DNA of 55,728 nucleotides from an uncultured Clostridia bacterium. GTDB lineage: Bacteria > Bacillota > Clostridia > Lachnospirales > CAG-274. The first letter of the stretch is position 1. Each line of letters begins with the position of its first letter. The position numbers and the translations under genes are program-made. The stretch lies in assembly GCA_910579745.1 (NCBI GenBank), contig CAJTVH010000016.1:1-55728 (forward strand). Reading direction: 5' to 3'. Of this stretch, positions 48,741 through 55,728 are shown piece by piece. The notes below the pieces were generated by a model. The model saw only the letters and a program-made list of their open reading frames with translations. It was not told the origin of the DNA and ran no database searches.

Positions 48741-49249
48741 ATGAAAATTATATCAATGATTTTGGGAATAATTTTAACTATTTTTGGCGTTTCAATGATT
48801 TTCACGCCTATTGCTACATTTTTAAACACAGGATATTTCTTCGCTATTATGCTTCTCACGTGCGGAATTATGGGTGTGATTACAAATGTTTCATCACGTG
48901 ATTTTGGTATAAATTTTATTTTTGCGATTATAAGCACTGTACTTGGTATTATTATGGCGGTCGCGCCGAGTATGCGGCTTTTTGCTGACGGAATGTTACT
49001 GTATATTATGGCTTACTGGTTTATTTTACAGGGAATTGTTTCAATATTTATCGCTGTAAAAGCTAAAAAAGCTGAAAAAAAGCAATGGGGCTGGATACTG
49101 GCGATAGGTATATTATAGGGCTGATTGTAGGTATCTACACATTATTCCACCCTTTAGTACTCGCTATGACGTTAGGTATCTTAATAGGTATTTACTTTAT
49201 TGAGTCTGGTGTCAATATGATAATTATTGCCCGTGAAAACAAAGAATAA
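48741..49249 (+). pseudogene. DUF308 (HdeD-like) membrane protein, frameshifted
   Basis: The first 125 codons encode four to five membrane helices (MKIISMILGIILTIFGVS, IMLLTCGIMGVITN, FAIISTVLGIIMAVAPSM). They end at a TAG in ATATTATAGGGC (about 49110-49121); in another frame the protein continues GLIVGIYTLFHPLVLAMTLG and LIGIYFIESGVNMIIIAREN to a stop at 49247-49249. Removing one TA dinucleotide from TATTATA restores a continuous ILGLIVGIY, so a 2-bp duplication is the likely lesion. The family is related to acid-resistance HdeD. GGAGAA precedes the ATG. Confidence 0.8.
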
Positions 49250-49383
49250 CATATATGATTGTAATAAGCCAGAGTAGTTTAATAAAAGGTATAAGAATTT
49301 ATAAAATATCATAAGCGAAATTTTTAGGACTGTATGTATATTTGCGGATGATATATTGAAAACATTTAATCATGGAGGTACAT

Positions 49384-50472
49384 ATGTTTAAGAGAAGATT
49401 GAGATTGTTTGCGATGTTTGCCGTTTTGATTACAGCAATCGGCATATGCTTTTATTTATCAGGCTGTTCAGGGGATTCGGCTATAAAATCTGAAACGGAT
49501 AATCAGGATGATAGGAAGTTTGAGATAAAAGAATTAAAGGGTACGCCGTCTGATTACTCAGACGGAGACAACTGGCTGAATGTTCCTGAGATTACTCATA
49601 ATACAGATACATTTTATATTTATCCCACCTGTTATACTGATACTTCCGAAAGCGCGAAGCCTATATGCGATATAGATAACCAACAAGTAAGGAAACAAGC
49701 TAAAAAAGTATATAAAAAGCAAGCCACGGTTTATGAAGAGTCAACAAACGTGTTCGCGCCTTATTACAGACAAAGCAATATTTACGCTGTCAAAGACTTA
49801 AATAATGATGAGCTTGAGGAATTTCAGATGAACGAACAGCGTACTGATATTTACTCAGCACTTGACTATTATTTTGAAAATTACAATGATGGAAGGCCTT
49901 TTATTATAGCTGGACATTCTCAGGGTTCTATTATGACAAAGATTATTCTTGGTGAATATATGAAAGCGCATCCTGAATATTATGAACGAATGGTCGCCGC
50001 GTATCCCATAGGTTACTCAATAACAAAAGGCTGGCTTGAGGAACACCCATATATTAAATTTGCCGAGGGTGCCGATGACACAGGCGTTGTGGTCTCATGG
50101 AACACGGAAGGCGCGGGAAACATAGGAAAGCGCAATATTGTTGTGGAAGATAACGCCATAAGCATTAATCCTATTAACTGGAAGAGAGACGAAACATACG
50201 CTTCTTTTGAGGAAAACCTCGGAAGCCGTATTTTAAATGAAAAAACGGGCGAATATGAAATTATAAAGGGATTGGTGGACGCTCAGATTTATGGCAAGCG
50301 AGGAGTTGTTATATGTACCGCTAAAGGTATTTCTTCCAATTTAGCCGAGGAAGTATTCGGTCCCGAGAGTTTCCACGGATATGATTATGACTTTTATTAT
50401 GAAAACCTTAGAGAAAATGTGGCTTCAAGAATTAAAAGCTATTTCCTGCAACAAAAAAACAGCGATAACTGA
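49384..50472 (+). CDS. DUF3089-family lipoprotein, alpha/beta hydrolase fold
   Basis: A 362-aa lipoprotein. The signal peptide ends in a lipobox FYLSGC (Cys near residue 27), so it is anchored outside the membrane. The mature part has TFYIYPTCYTD, NVFAPYYRQ and the nucleophile elbow AGHSQGSIM (Ser near residue 180), typical of DUF3089 proteins, which have an alpha/beta hydrolase fold. The substrate is unknown; esterase activity is plausible. The ATG at 49384 is preceded by GGAGG; an in-frame ATG four codons upstream overlaps this site. Confidence 0.85.
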   Translation: MFKRRLRLFAMFAVLITAIGICFYLSGCSGDSAIKSETDNQDDRKFEIKELKGTPSDYSDGDNWLNVPEITHNTDTFYIYPTCYTDTSESAKPICDIDNQQVRKQAKKVYKKQATVYEESTNVFAPYYRQSNIYAVKDLNNDELEEFQMNEQRTDIYSALDYYFENYNDGRPFIIAGHSQGSIMTKIILGEYMKAHPEYYERMVAAYPIGYSITKGWLEEHPYIKFAEGADDTGVVVSWNTEGAGNIGKRNIVVEDNAISINPINWKRDETYASFEENLGSRILNEKTGEYEIIKGLVDAQIYGKRGVVICTAKGISSNLAEEVFGPESFHGYDYDFYYENLRENVASRIKSYFLQQKNSDN

Positions 50473-50552
50473 TTATAGTCAAGAAACTTGAAAATTAGCG
50501 AAAGATAATACAGCGGATTTTAAATTTTTTTAAACGCTAACCGACAGATTCA

Positions 50553-50652
50553 CTATAGCTGAAAATTATTTTTACAAAACGTGGAGTGGAGAGCGTATCC
50601 GTCATCCTATGCCTGCCGGCTCTGACACAGTGAAGAGGATTTTCAGCTATAG
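50553..50652. repeat. 100-bp foldback with 14-bp perfect arms
   Basis: CTATAGCTGAAAAT (50553-50566) and its exact complement (50639-50652) enclose 72 bases that are more GC-rich than the flanks (GCCTGCCGGCTC). It lies after the lipoprotein gene. It may be a small mobile repeat or a structured RNA. Confidence 0.4.
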
Positions 50653-50713
50653 AGCTTGTTCATTTTCAGGCTTATTGATTAATTTAACCGACTAAGTAAA
50701 ACTTCGCCATCAG

Positions 50714-50748
50714 CTATGAGTATTTTTGTTGCACAAAAATACCCATAG
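50714..50748. terminator. hairpin downstream of the six-gene cluster
   Basis: 16-bp arms (50714-50729 and 50733-50748) with one mismatch and loop TGC, lying 34 bp past the last cluster gene's stop codon on the minus strand. A related hairpin occurs at 46160-46200, so it may be a repeat as well as a terminator. Confidence 0.5.
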
Positions 50749-50781
50749 TCTTTGACTTTTCAGCCATATACATTTTATTAT

Positions 50782-51561
50782 TTAGCGCTGATTGATATAC
50801 AAGATACTTTTTATCATTGACATAATACTTTCCATACTGCTCGTTTTAGAGCCGGAAATGTTATAAGCGTCTTTCCATTTTTGTACAGCAGTTATCATTT
50901 TTTGACCGATATTATCGGGAATATTATCTGTTTGTGACTGTTTTTTATAAGAATTTGCAATAGACGAATTTATTTTTGACATTTTTTCCGCCATATCTCT
51001 GAAAGCCGGAGCCGCTTTTTTAGCGTTTTCCGCAAAAATATCTGCCAGTTCTGACGCTTTCTGATATGCTTCATCTAATTTGCTTAATTCTTCTTCCATA
51101 GTCAATTTTCTGTATCCTGTTTCAGAATTTTTATCTTCAACATAACGCTCTATTGTACCGTCCTGATAACCTTTAACAATTTGGTCATACAGATTTCCAT
51201 AAGCCTTTACATAATCTTCAGCTCTGTTAGAAACACTGTATGTACCGCTGCGCTGTTCTTTAAAAGCACTCGCTTCTTTGGCTAACTGATAATCATAATC
51301 CACTTGAATAGACTTTGAAGCCTCTTTTATTGAGTTGCGTGTTTTTATAATATCTTCATAAGTCATTTTCTGTGTGCCGATCTCCTGAACCTGCTTTCTG
51401 TAACTGTCACGACTTTCCTTAGAAATTGTAACTATTGTCTGACTGCCAGAATCAGATGATACATTTTTTTGTGCTGTTTTTTTCGTGTCTGCCTTGTTTG
51501 TACCAAATATACTGATTCCTGTATTGGCTTGATTTGTGTTATTGTTAATATTTATTGACAT
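50782..51561 (-). CDS. cluster protein F, 259 aa, possibly DUF4885-like
   Basis: A soluble, Asn/Ser/Thr-rich N-terminus (MSININNNTNQANTGISIFG) leads to VTISKESRDSYRKQVQE (about 47-64), then mostly helical, Lys/Glu-rich sequence with NLYDQIVKGYQDGTIERYVE in the middle and a short hydrophobic C-terminus. The VxISxEsR motif also occurs in cluster protein E and resembles a motif common in FlgM-like and other flagellar-system proteins. No signal peptide or membrane helix. AAAGGTGAT lies five bases before the ATG at 51561. It is the last gene of the cluster. The DUF4885 assignment is from memory and unverified. Confidence 0.75.
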   Translation of the reverse strand: MSININNNTNQANTGISIFGTNKADTKKTAQKNVSSDSGSQTIVTISKESRDSYRKQVQEIGTQKMTYEDIIKTRNSIKEASKSIQVDYDYQLAKEASAFKEQRSGTYSVSNRAEDYVKAYGNLYDQIVKGYQDGTIERYVEDKNSETGYRKLTMEEELSKLDEAYQKASELADIFAENAKKAAPAFRDMAEKMSKINSSIANSYKKQSQTDNIPDNIGQKMITAVQKWKDAYNISGSKTSSMESIMSMIKSILYINQR

Positions 51562-51640
51562 TTTTATCACCTTTTTCTAAAAATCATATATCAAAAGTAC
51601 CAACACCAATTATAAACCGGCTTATATGCTTATTTGGTCG

Positions 51641-52360
51641 TTACACTGATGTATTAATACCTCTTGTAAATGTTTCTCCATATTGTCCCTGAGTTTTTAC
51701 CAAAGATTTATCTATTGATTCTCTGGTAATTCCGTCTAAAACTCCTGCCGGAATCTGTTTTCCCGGTTTCCATGACGGGTCCGCTGCTTTAACCGCTGCA
51801 TAAAAGGCTTTATTATATTGGCGTTCATATTGTTCTAAAGTCCAAGTACCTTTTAATCTGTCCTCTTTTTTGATACTAAGCTGAAAAGCACGGAAAACAT
51901 CAGACCTTTTTGTTGTATCTCCGTTTGCTACACCATTCTCAGCAATAAATTCTCTTTTGCAGTTTTCAAACATTTTTTGTCTTGCGTCCTCTGAAATGTC
52001 TATAATCTTATGGTGTTCGTATATTGACATACCTGTTGCGTTCATTCCCGGAACAATAAGTCCGCCAGCGGTATAATCTCCGTCACTGTTATATCCGCTC
52101 ATTAAATTTTTAATTGCCTGCACGTTTGTAAACATTGCGCCGGCGGCTCCTCCTGTTGATTTCATCATTTCGCTGATAACAGCTTTGTACTGCTTGCTGT
52201 TTGTATCAATTCCCGCCGTTCTCAGCTGTGCTTGAACTGAACTGCTTGATATGTCGGATACTTTAAAAGAATTTACTATCCCTTTGCTGCTTGACTTGCT
52301 GTTTTTCACACCAAACATCAATTCAAATAAATAACTGTAATCTGTATTAATTCTTGACAT
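51641..52360 (-). CDS. cluster protein E, 239 aa, possibly DUF3879-like
   Basis: The ATG at 52360 follows AGGAGGG by six bases; a frame starting eight codons earlier overlaps this site. The N-terminus MSRINTDYSYLFELMFGVKN shares YSxxxxxMFGxK with protein D. SSVQAQLRTAGIDTNSKQYK and a Gly/Ala/Met-rich stretch follow, then IDISEDARQKMFENCKREFI (matching the SxEsR motif of protein F), and a helical region with YERQYNKAFYAAVKAADPSW near the C-terminus. No signal peptide. I associate the sequence with the DUF3879 family but cannot verify this. Confidence 0.75.
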   Translation of the reverse strand: MSRINTDYSYLFELMFGVKNSKSSSKGIVNSFKVSDISSSSVQAQLRTAGIDTNSKQYKAVISEMMKSTGGAAGAMFTNVQAIKNLMSGYNSDGDYTAGGLIVPGMNATGMSIYEHHKIIDISEDARQKMFENCKREFIAENGVANGDTTKRSDVFRAFQLSIKKEDRLKGTWTLEQYERQYNKAFYAAVKAADPSWKPGKQIPAGVLDGITRESIDKSLVKTQGQYGETFTRGINTSV

Positions 52361-52398
52361 ATTCAGCCCTCCTAAACAAATCAAAAAATATTATTTTA

Positions 52399-53016
52399 TC
52401 ATATAGAATAATCTATCTTCTTAGTTGAATCCGCTGTTATATCCTGTTTAATTTTATTGTAAGATGTTCGTCCTTTAGCCGTTTCTCTATATTCATTTTT
52501 TAAACGTGCCAATTCATTATTGTAAATTGAAGTAAATTCTTTAGCCCTCGCAAATTCCGCATCTGTACTTATAGCTTTCCAATTTCTTGATTCGGGATTA
52601 TATGATAGAGTTTTATTCCCTTTACTATCCCAGAACATACAAGCGGCATTCATTTTACCGCCTGTCTTTTTCATACTTGCATTGTAAATAGCTTTTCTGT
52701 CAGGCGATACAGTTTCTCCGTGACGCATACAAAGTTCCCTGTATGCTTTATCATCACGTTTTCCGGTTGCAAACTCTTTTCTCGCAAGGTCTTTTATAGC
52801 TTCCTCAAATTCTTTCTCAGACATTGCGGGTTTATCACGCTTTGTCATTATATTGTCCCAATTTGGTTTTGAGAAACTAATGTCAACAGGCTTAAAACGC
52901 AACGCAAAATTACCATAATCACACTGTGCTAACGGGTCATTTGATTTACCTTTATTGCCAAACATCTGTTGAATCATATTTGTATACTGGGAATAATTGT
53001 TTCTTGTTATATTCAT
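52399..53016 (-). CDS. cluster protein D, 205 aa
   Basis: The N-terminus MNITRNNYSQYTNMIQQMFG carries the YSxxxxxMFGxK motif of protein E. Then a charged helical region (MSEKEFEEAIKDLARKEFAT, DDKAYRELCMRHGETVSPDR), a beta-like segment AACMFWDSKGNKTLSYNPES, and a helical C-terminus. Soluble, no signal peptide, basic overall. AAGGAGTG lies eight bases before the ATG. Spacing to gene E is 38 bp, so they are probably cotranscribed. Function unknown; the MFWDSKGNKTLSY segment may correspond to the DExG strand in proteins A-C, which is an inference. Confidence 0.75.
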   Translation of the reverse strand: MNITRNNYSQYTNMIQQMFGNKGKSNDPLAQCDYGNFALRFKPVDISFSKPNWDNIMTKRDKPAMSEKEFEEAIKDLARKEFATGKRDDKAYRELCMRHGETVSPDRKAIYNASMKKTGGKMNAACMFWDSKGNKTLSYNPESRNWKAISTDAEFARAKEFTSIYNNELARLKNEYRETAKGRTSYNKIKQDITADSTKKIDYSI

Positions 53017-53105
53017 AAAATCACACTCCTTAGAAATATATTGTCTACTATATATATCGACCCCCCCGAAAAATTAATAACAAAATTACAGTTTTTTTTA
53101 CAGAT

Positions 53106-53846
53106 TTATTGAATATACATAAAATTTTTATTATAAGCTGTAACAACGGACGCAAAAACCTGCGGAGATACCTTTGAGTCTGTTATTCGATTTTTAATAG
53201 TTTCTTCCATAGCCTGTTTTTCGCTTAAAATTTTTATTTCTGTTCTGCATTTTCCCACTGATTCCATACTACGTTCCATATTTTCTTTCATTTGTGCTAC
53301 TTCTTTTTCTCTTTTAGCTTTATTGATTTTATTTACTTCAGCTACACGCTCTGGAGAATCCGCACAACCGCAAATATATGTTACCGTTCCGTCTTCATGA
53401 ATTACAACACCACATGCCTGAAAGTCAAGTCCCATTGCTGCGCATCGAGCTGTTTCTTTTGGAACTATCTGATTAAAAAAGTAATCTATTTTCTGTTCAT
53501 AGTAAGCAGCCTTTTGCGGACTGTTTGCCATTTCTTCAAAAATATTCGGAGCAATAATAACATCATTACCTCTCATTGTTTTAGCTATTTTATCAAGACT
53601 TTTGTCGTCTTTTCCTACATTCTCTATTCTTACATTGCCATATTTCTGTTTAAGATACTTTTGATATGCGTCTATCTTTGATGTACTTGTTTTTTCTGTC
53701 GCCTGTGCCATACTCATATTTTCAGCTTTTTTTGCGGATAATGTACTGCTGAAGTCAATACTGTTGTTTTGATTTACTGTCTTGTTCTGCCGATTAGCAT
53801 ATCTTTGATAATACATATTTGCTATGTTAGACAAACCTAAATCCAT
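53106..53846 (-). CDS. cluster protein C, 246 aa, possibly DUF6033-like
   Basis: The N-terminus MDLGLSNIANMYYQRYANRQ is followed by NSIDFSSTLSAKK (the xFxxKL head motif). The core has NDVIIAPNIFEEMANSPQKA, IDYFFNQIVP and GVVIHEDGTVTYICGC, aligning with IIVPPALEEKMNNNPQLA and LIALDENGEIAHS of protein A. A coiled-coil region and the tail VVTAYNKNFMYIQ complete it. Five cysteines cluster in and after the core. AGGGGAAA precedes the ATG. No signal peptide or membrane helix. Function unknown. Confidence 0.78.
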   Translation of the reverse strand: MDLGLSNIANMYYQRYANRQNKTVNQNNSIDFSSTLSAKKAENMSMAQATEKTSTSKIDAYQKYLKQKYGNVRIENVGKDDKSLDKIAKTMRGNDVIIAPNIFEEMANSPQKAAYYEQKIDYFFNQIVPKETARCAAMGLDFQACGVVIHEDGTVTYICGCADSPERVAEVNKINKAKREKEVAQMKENMERSMESVGKCRTEIKILSEKQAMEETIKNRITDSKVSPQVFASVVTAYNKNFMYIQ

Positions 53847-53924
53847 AGTTTATTTCCCCTTTCATCGGCTTACGATTTTATTCAAAAACCGCTTTGCTCT
53901 CTTTTAAGAACAAAGCAAAATATA

Positions 53925-54722
53925 TTAAAACAATTTACTGCTTGCTATAAGCAAATCAATCGGTAAATCATAAGGCATATTATTTTTTTCATAAGCTGTT
54001 GCCAACGATTTATTATCACTTATCTTCCGCAAGTTTTTTTGATACTGATTATGCTGTATTTCTGCTCTTTTTATAGCACTTTCTTCTAAAACACGCATAT
54101 ATTCAGCCTTTTTTTCAGCTTTCTTTTTCTGCTCAGTTTCAAATTGACGCTGTTCTTCCTCTGTTGGCCCAACAAGACCTCCGCCGCTTGTCAATCTCCA
54201 ACGTACAACTTCTCCATTTTCGTCCAAAACAATTAAAGCGGAATGATTTCCGTCAGGTATAGAGGGATAGCCGTTCCAAGCAAAAAGATAATCTATATTT
54301 CTCATAATTTTATCTGCCAATGCTGGATTATTTTTCAATTTTTCTTCCAGTGCGGGCGGAACAATTATTGAATTTTGTCCTAATGTGGAATTAAATCTGC
54401 TTTGCACCGATGAGTCGGTCATACTGGGATTTGACCCATTAGGTTTCCAATCTAAAATAGACTTGTCAACATTTTCTTGAAAAAATTTCTCAAATGGATA
54501 ATCGTTTCTATCCCATACTCCTTGTGGAATGTTTGAAGCGTCCATAACGTGATAATACGCACCGGGAAATCTTGACTTCCACATATTCTCAAAAGAAGAG
54601 TTTTCTTTTACATTGCTCAATTTTTCCGAAAAACTTATACCTTTTACAATATCAGTATTATAACTGTTATATGTATTCTGATATACTTTTTCAAGCATAT
54701 TGTTTACACCTAAAATACTCAT
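53925..54722 (-). CDS. cluster protein B, 265 aa
   Basis: A tandem paralogue of protein A. The head is MSILGVNNMLEKVYQNTYNS, then GISFSEKLSNV, ENMWKSRFPGAYYHVMDASN and WDRNDYPFEKFF. The core reads NSIIVPPALEEKLKNNPALA and LIVLDENGEVVRW, the helical region AEYMRVLEESAIKRAEI, and the tail is TAYEKNNMPYD followed by a short extra segment. Soluble, no signal peptide. GGAGCAAA lies upstream of the ATG. Roughly half its residues match protein A by eye. Function unknown. Confidence 0.8.
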   Translation of the reverse strand: MSILGVNNMLEKVYQNTYNSYNTDIVKGISFSEKLSNVKENSSFENMWKSRFPGAYYHVMDASNIPQGVWDRNDYPFEKFFQENVDKSILDWKPNGSNPSMTDSSVQSRFNSTLGQNSIIVPPALEEKLKNNPALADKIMRNIDYLFAWNGYPSIPDGNHSALIVLDENGEVVRWRLTSGGGLVGPTEEEQRQFETEQKKKAEKKAEYMRVLEESAIKRAEIQHNQYQKNLRKISDNKSLATAYEKNNMPYDLPIDLLIASSKLF

Positions 54723-54820
54723 AAATTTGCTCCTTTCCGATAGTTATTTTACAATATTATAAAAATGCAATTCATCTGTCAGTCAGAATTGCCTATGCTT
54801 TTCTTTAATAAGACCAAGCA

Positions 54821-55597
54821 TTATTCATAAAAAAAGTTTGATTTATAAGCTCCAAGCAACACTCCTTTCGCTGTATTTTTATTATTTATTGCTTGTGTAA
54901 GCAAATTTCTCTTTAACGCACTTTCCTCTAAAATACGCATATACTCTGCTTTTTTATTTTGCTCGACATTAAGCTGATACTGTACTTCCCGTCTTTTTTT
55001 ATTTGCCTCGGCAAACTCTGATGAAGAAACACTTATACTTTCACTAGTTACACAAGAATGCGCAATTTCTCCATTTTCATCAAGTGCAATTAAATAGCCA
55101 TTACACGGATTTTGAAAATAACCTTTGATATGAATTACATCTGAGTCTTGTTTTGAAATAAAGGTTTCTACTCTATCCATCACTTCTTTTGCAAGCTGCG
55201 GGTTATTATTCATTTTTTCCTCTAAGGCGGGCGGAACAATAATAGATTTTTTGCCAATCGTAGACCTTATTCTTGCCTGTACTTTTGGGTCGGACATAGC
55301 AGGCTCCGCGCCGGACGGTTTCCAGTTTAAGAGTGCCTTATCCGCATTATCAGTAAAATATTCTTCCCACGGATAATCATTACGTCCCCATAAAGAGCCG
55401 TCAATTTTTGAAGTATCCATAACATTATAGTATGCTCCGGGAAATTTTGACTTCCACATATCCTTAAATGAATTAACTTCTTTCGCACTGTTTAATTTTT
55501 CCTTAAAAGCCACAGCACTTCCGGCAGTTGTTTTTGAGTTCTTCAAAGTATTCTGATATACTCTTTCCAACATTCCGTTTATACCTAAAATACTCAT
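54821..55597 (-). CDS. cluster protein A, 258 aa
   Basis: First gene of the cluster. The head is MSILGINGMLERVYQNTLKN, then SAVAFKEKLNSA, KDMWKSKFPGAYYNVMDTSK and WGRNDYPWEEYF. The core reads KSIIVPPALEEKMNNNPQLA and YLIALDENGEIAHS, the helical part AEYMRILEESALKR, and the tail is LLGAYKSNFFYE. No signal peptide or membrane helix. GGGAGG lies six bases before the ATG. Protein B is a near duplicate; protein C shares core and tail. Only 54 bp separate its start from the putative IS end at 55652, so the promoter may lie within or next to that element. Confidence 0.8.
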   Translation of the reverse strand: MSILGINGMLERVYQNTLKNSKTTAGSAVAFKEKLNSAKEVNSFKDMWKSKFPGAYYNVMDTSKIDGSLWGRNDYPWEEYFTDNADKALLNWKPSGAEPAMSDPKVQARIRSTIGKKSIIVPPALEEKMNNNPQLAKEVMDRVETFISKQDSDVIHIKGYFQNPCNGYLIALDENGEIAHSCVTSESISVSSSEFAEANKKRREVQYQLNVEQNKKAEYMRILEESALKRNLLTQAINNKNTAKGVLLGAYKSNFFYE

Positions 55598-55651
55598 ATT
55601 TTTCCTCCCTTTTATTTTGGGGTATCTCTAAAAACATAATTTTGTATATTT

Positions 55652-55669
55652 ACGTGAGTTCGATGAAAA
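55652..55669 (+). repeat. putative IS end, inverted copy of 41668-41685
   Basis: ACGTGAGTTCGATGAAAA is the exact reverse complement of the putative IS982-type end at 41668-41685 and points out of the window, so another copy of the element may begin here. Confidence 0.5.
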
Positions 55670-55681
55670 TTTATGATTAAT

Positions 55682-55710
55682 GGAACCTTTTTCTATCGCA
55701 AAAAGGTTCC
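55682..55710. repeat. perfect hairpin next to the putative IS end
   Basis: GGAACCTTTTT (55682-55692) and AAAAAGGTTCC (55700-55710) around the loop CTATCGC. It may be a terminator or part of the mobile element. Confidence 0.5.
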
Positions 55711-55728
55711 AAACCTCCAAAAATGCTC

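Noticed and set aside
1..55728. CRISPR array
   Set aside because: No regularly spaced direct repeats of suitable length were seen anywhere in the window.

Overview
The window is AT-rich DNA (Shine-Dalgarno sites of the AGGAGG/GGAGGT type, many TTG and GTG starts) from a low-GC Gram-positive anaerobe, most likely a gut-associated member of the Clostridia. The signs are a Re-citrate synthase-like gene paired with isocitrate dehydrogenase, a giant SLH-anchored M60 (mucin-type) peptidase carrying a dockerin, a long-form hibernation factor, several c-di-GMP enzymes and agr-like signalling. No rRNA, complete tRNA or CRISPR array was seen.

Layout. 1-6.9 kb: a truncated gene, a 58-aa protein with its own promoter and terminator, a radical-SAM/HhH DNA-repair-type protein, a hybrid histidine kinase, a CheY-like regulator and an RsuA-type pseudouridine synthase. 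7-8.9 kb: a MITE-like repeat patch and a nitronate monooxygenase-family flavoenzyme. 9.2-10.7 kb: DUF1836, NusG-II and Gx-transporter genes. 10.9-14.8 kb: ornithine carbamoyltransferase, a small membrane protein, an FAH-family hydrolase and a HAD phosphatase. 14.8-29.6 kb: c-di-GMP genes (an EAL protein with a dead GGDEF, and two active-looking GGDEF proteins) around the 2163-aa surface peptidase, a PNPOx-like protein and a secreted stalk-domain protein. 29.7-38.5 kb: housekeeping genes (galE-like, FabG-like reductase, nfo, a deviant peptide deformylase next to a MIF-like tautomerase, isocitrate dehydrogenase, Re-citrate synthase-like, a tail-anchored small protein, hpf).

From about 38.6 kb the character changes to a decayed accessory region. 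It holds phage head and tape-measure remnants, IS982, IS3 and IS630 transposase remnants, a 140-bp foldback element, a SpoIIE-phosphatase/RsbW pair broken by several stops and frameshifts, a DUF2156 3' fragment, an agr-like LytTR regulator with a frameshifted kinase, a 31-aa peptide gene, a frameshifted DUF308 gene and a DUF3089 lipoprotein. Identical 18-bp sequences in inverted orientation (41668-41685 and 55652-55669), probably IS ends, flank about 14 kb of this region.

The most unusual content is the six-gene minus-strand cluster at 50782-55597. It encodes soluble 205-262-aa proteins with no signal peptide or membrane segment. Three share a conserved core, an N-terminal motif and a C-terminal 'AYxxNF' tail; two others share a second N-terminal motif. 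A decayed relative with the same head and tail but no core lies at 39256-39581. The function is unknown to me; I treat it as a candidate undescribed, possibly exported, multi-paralogue system.
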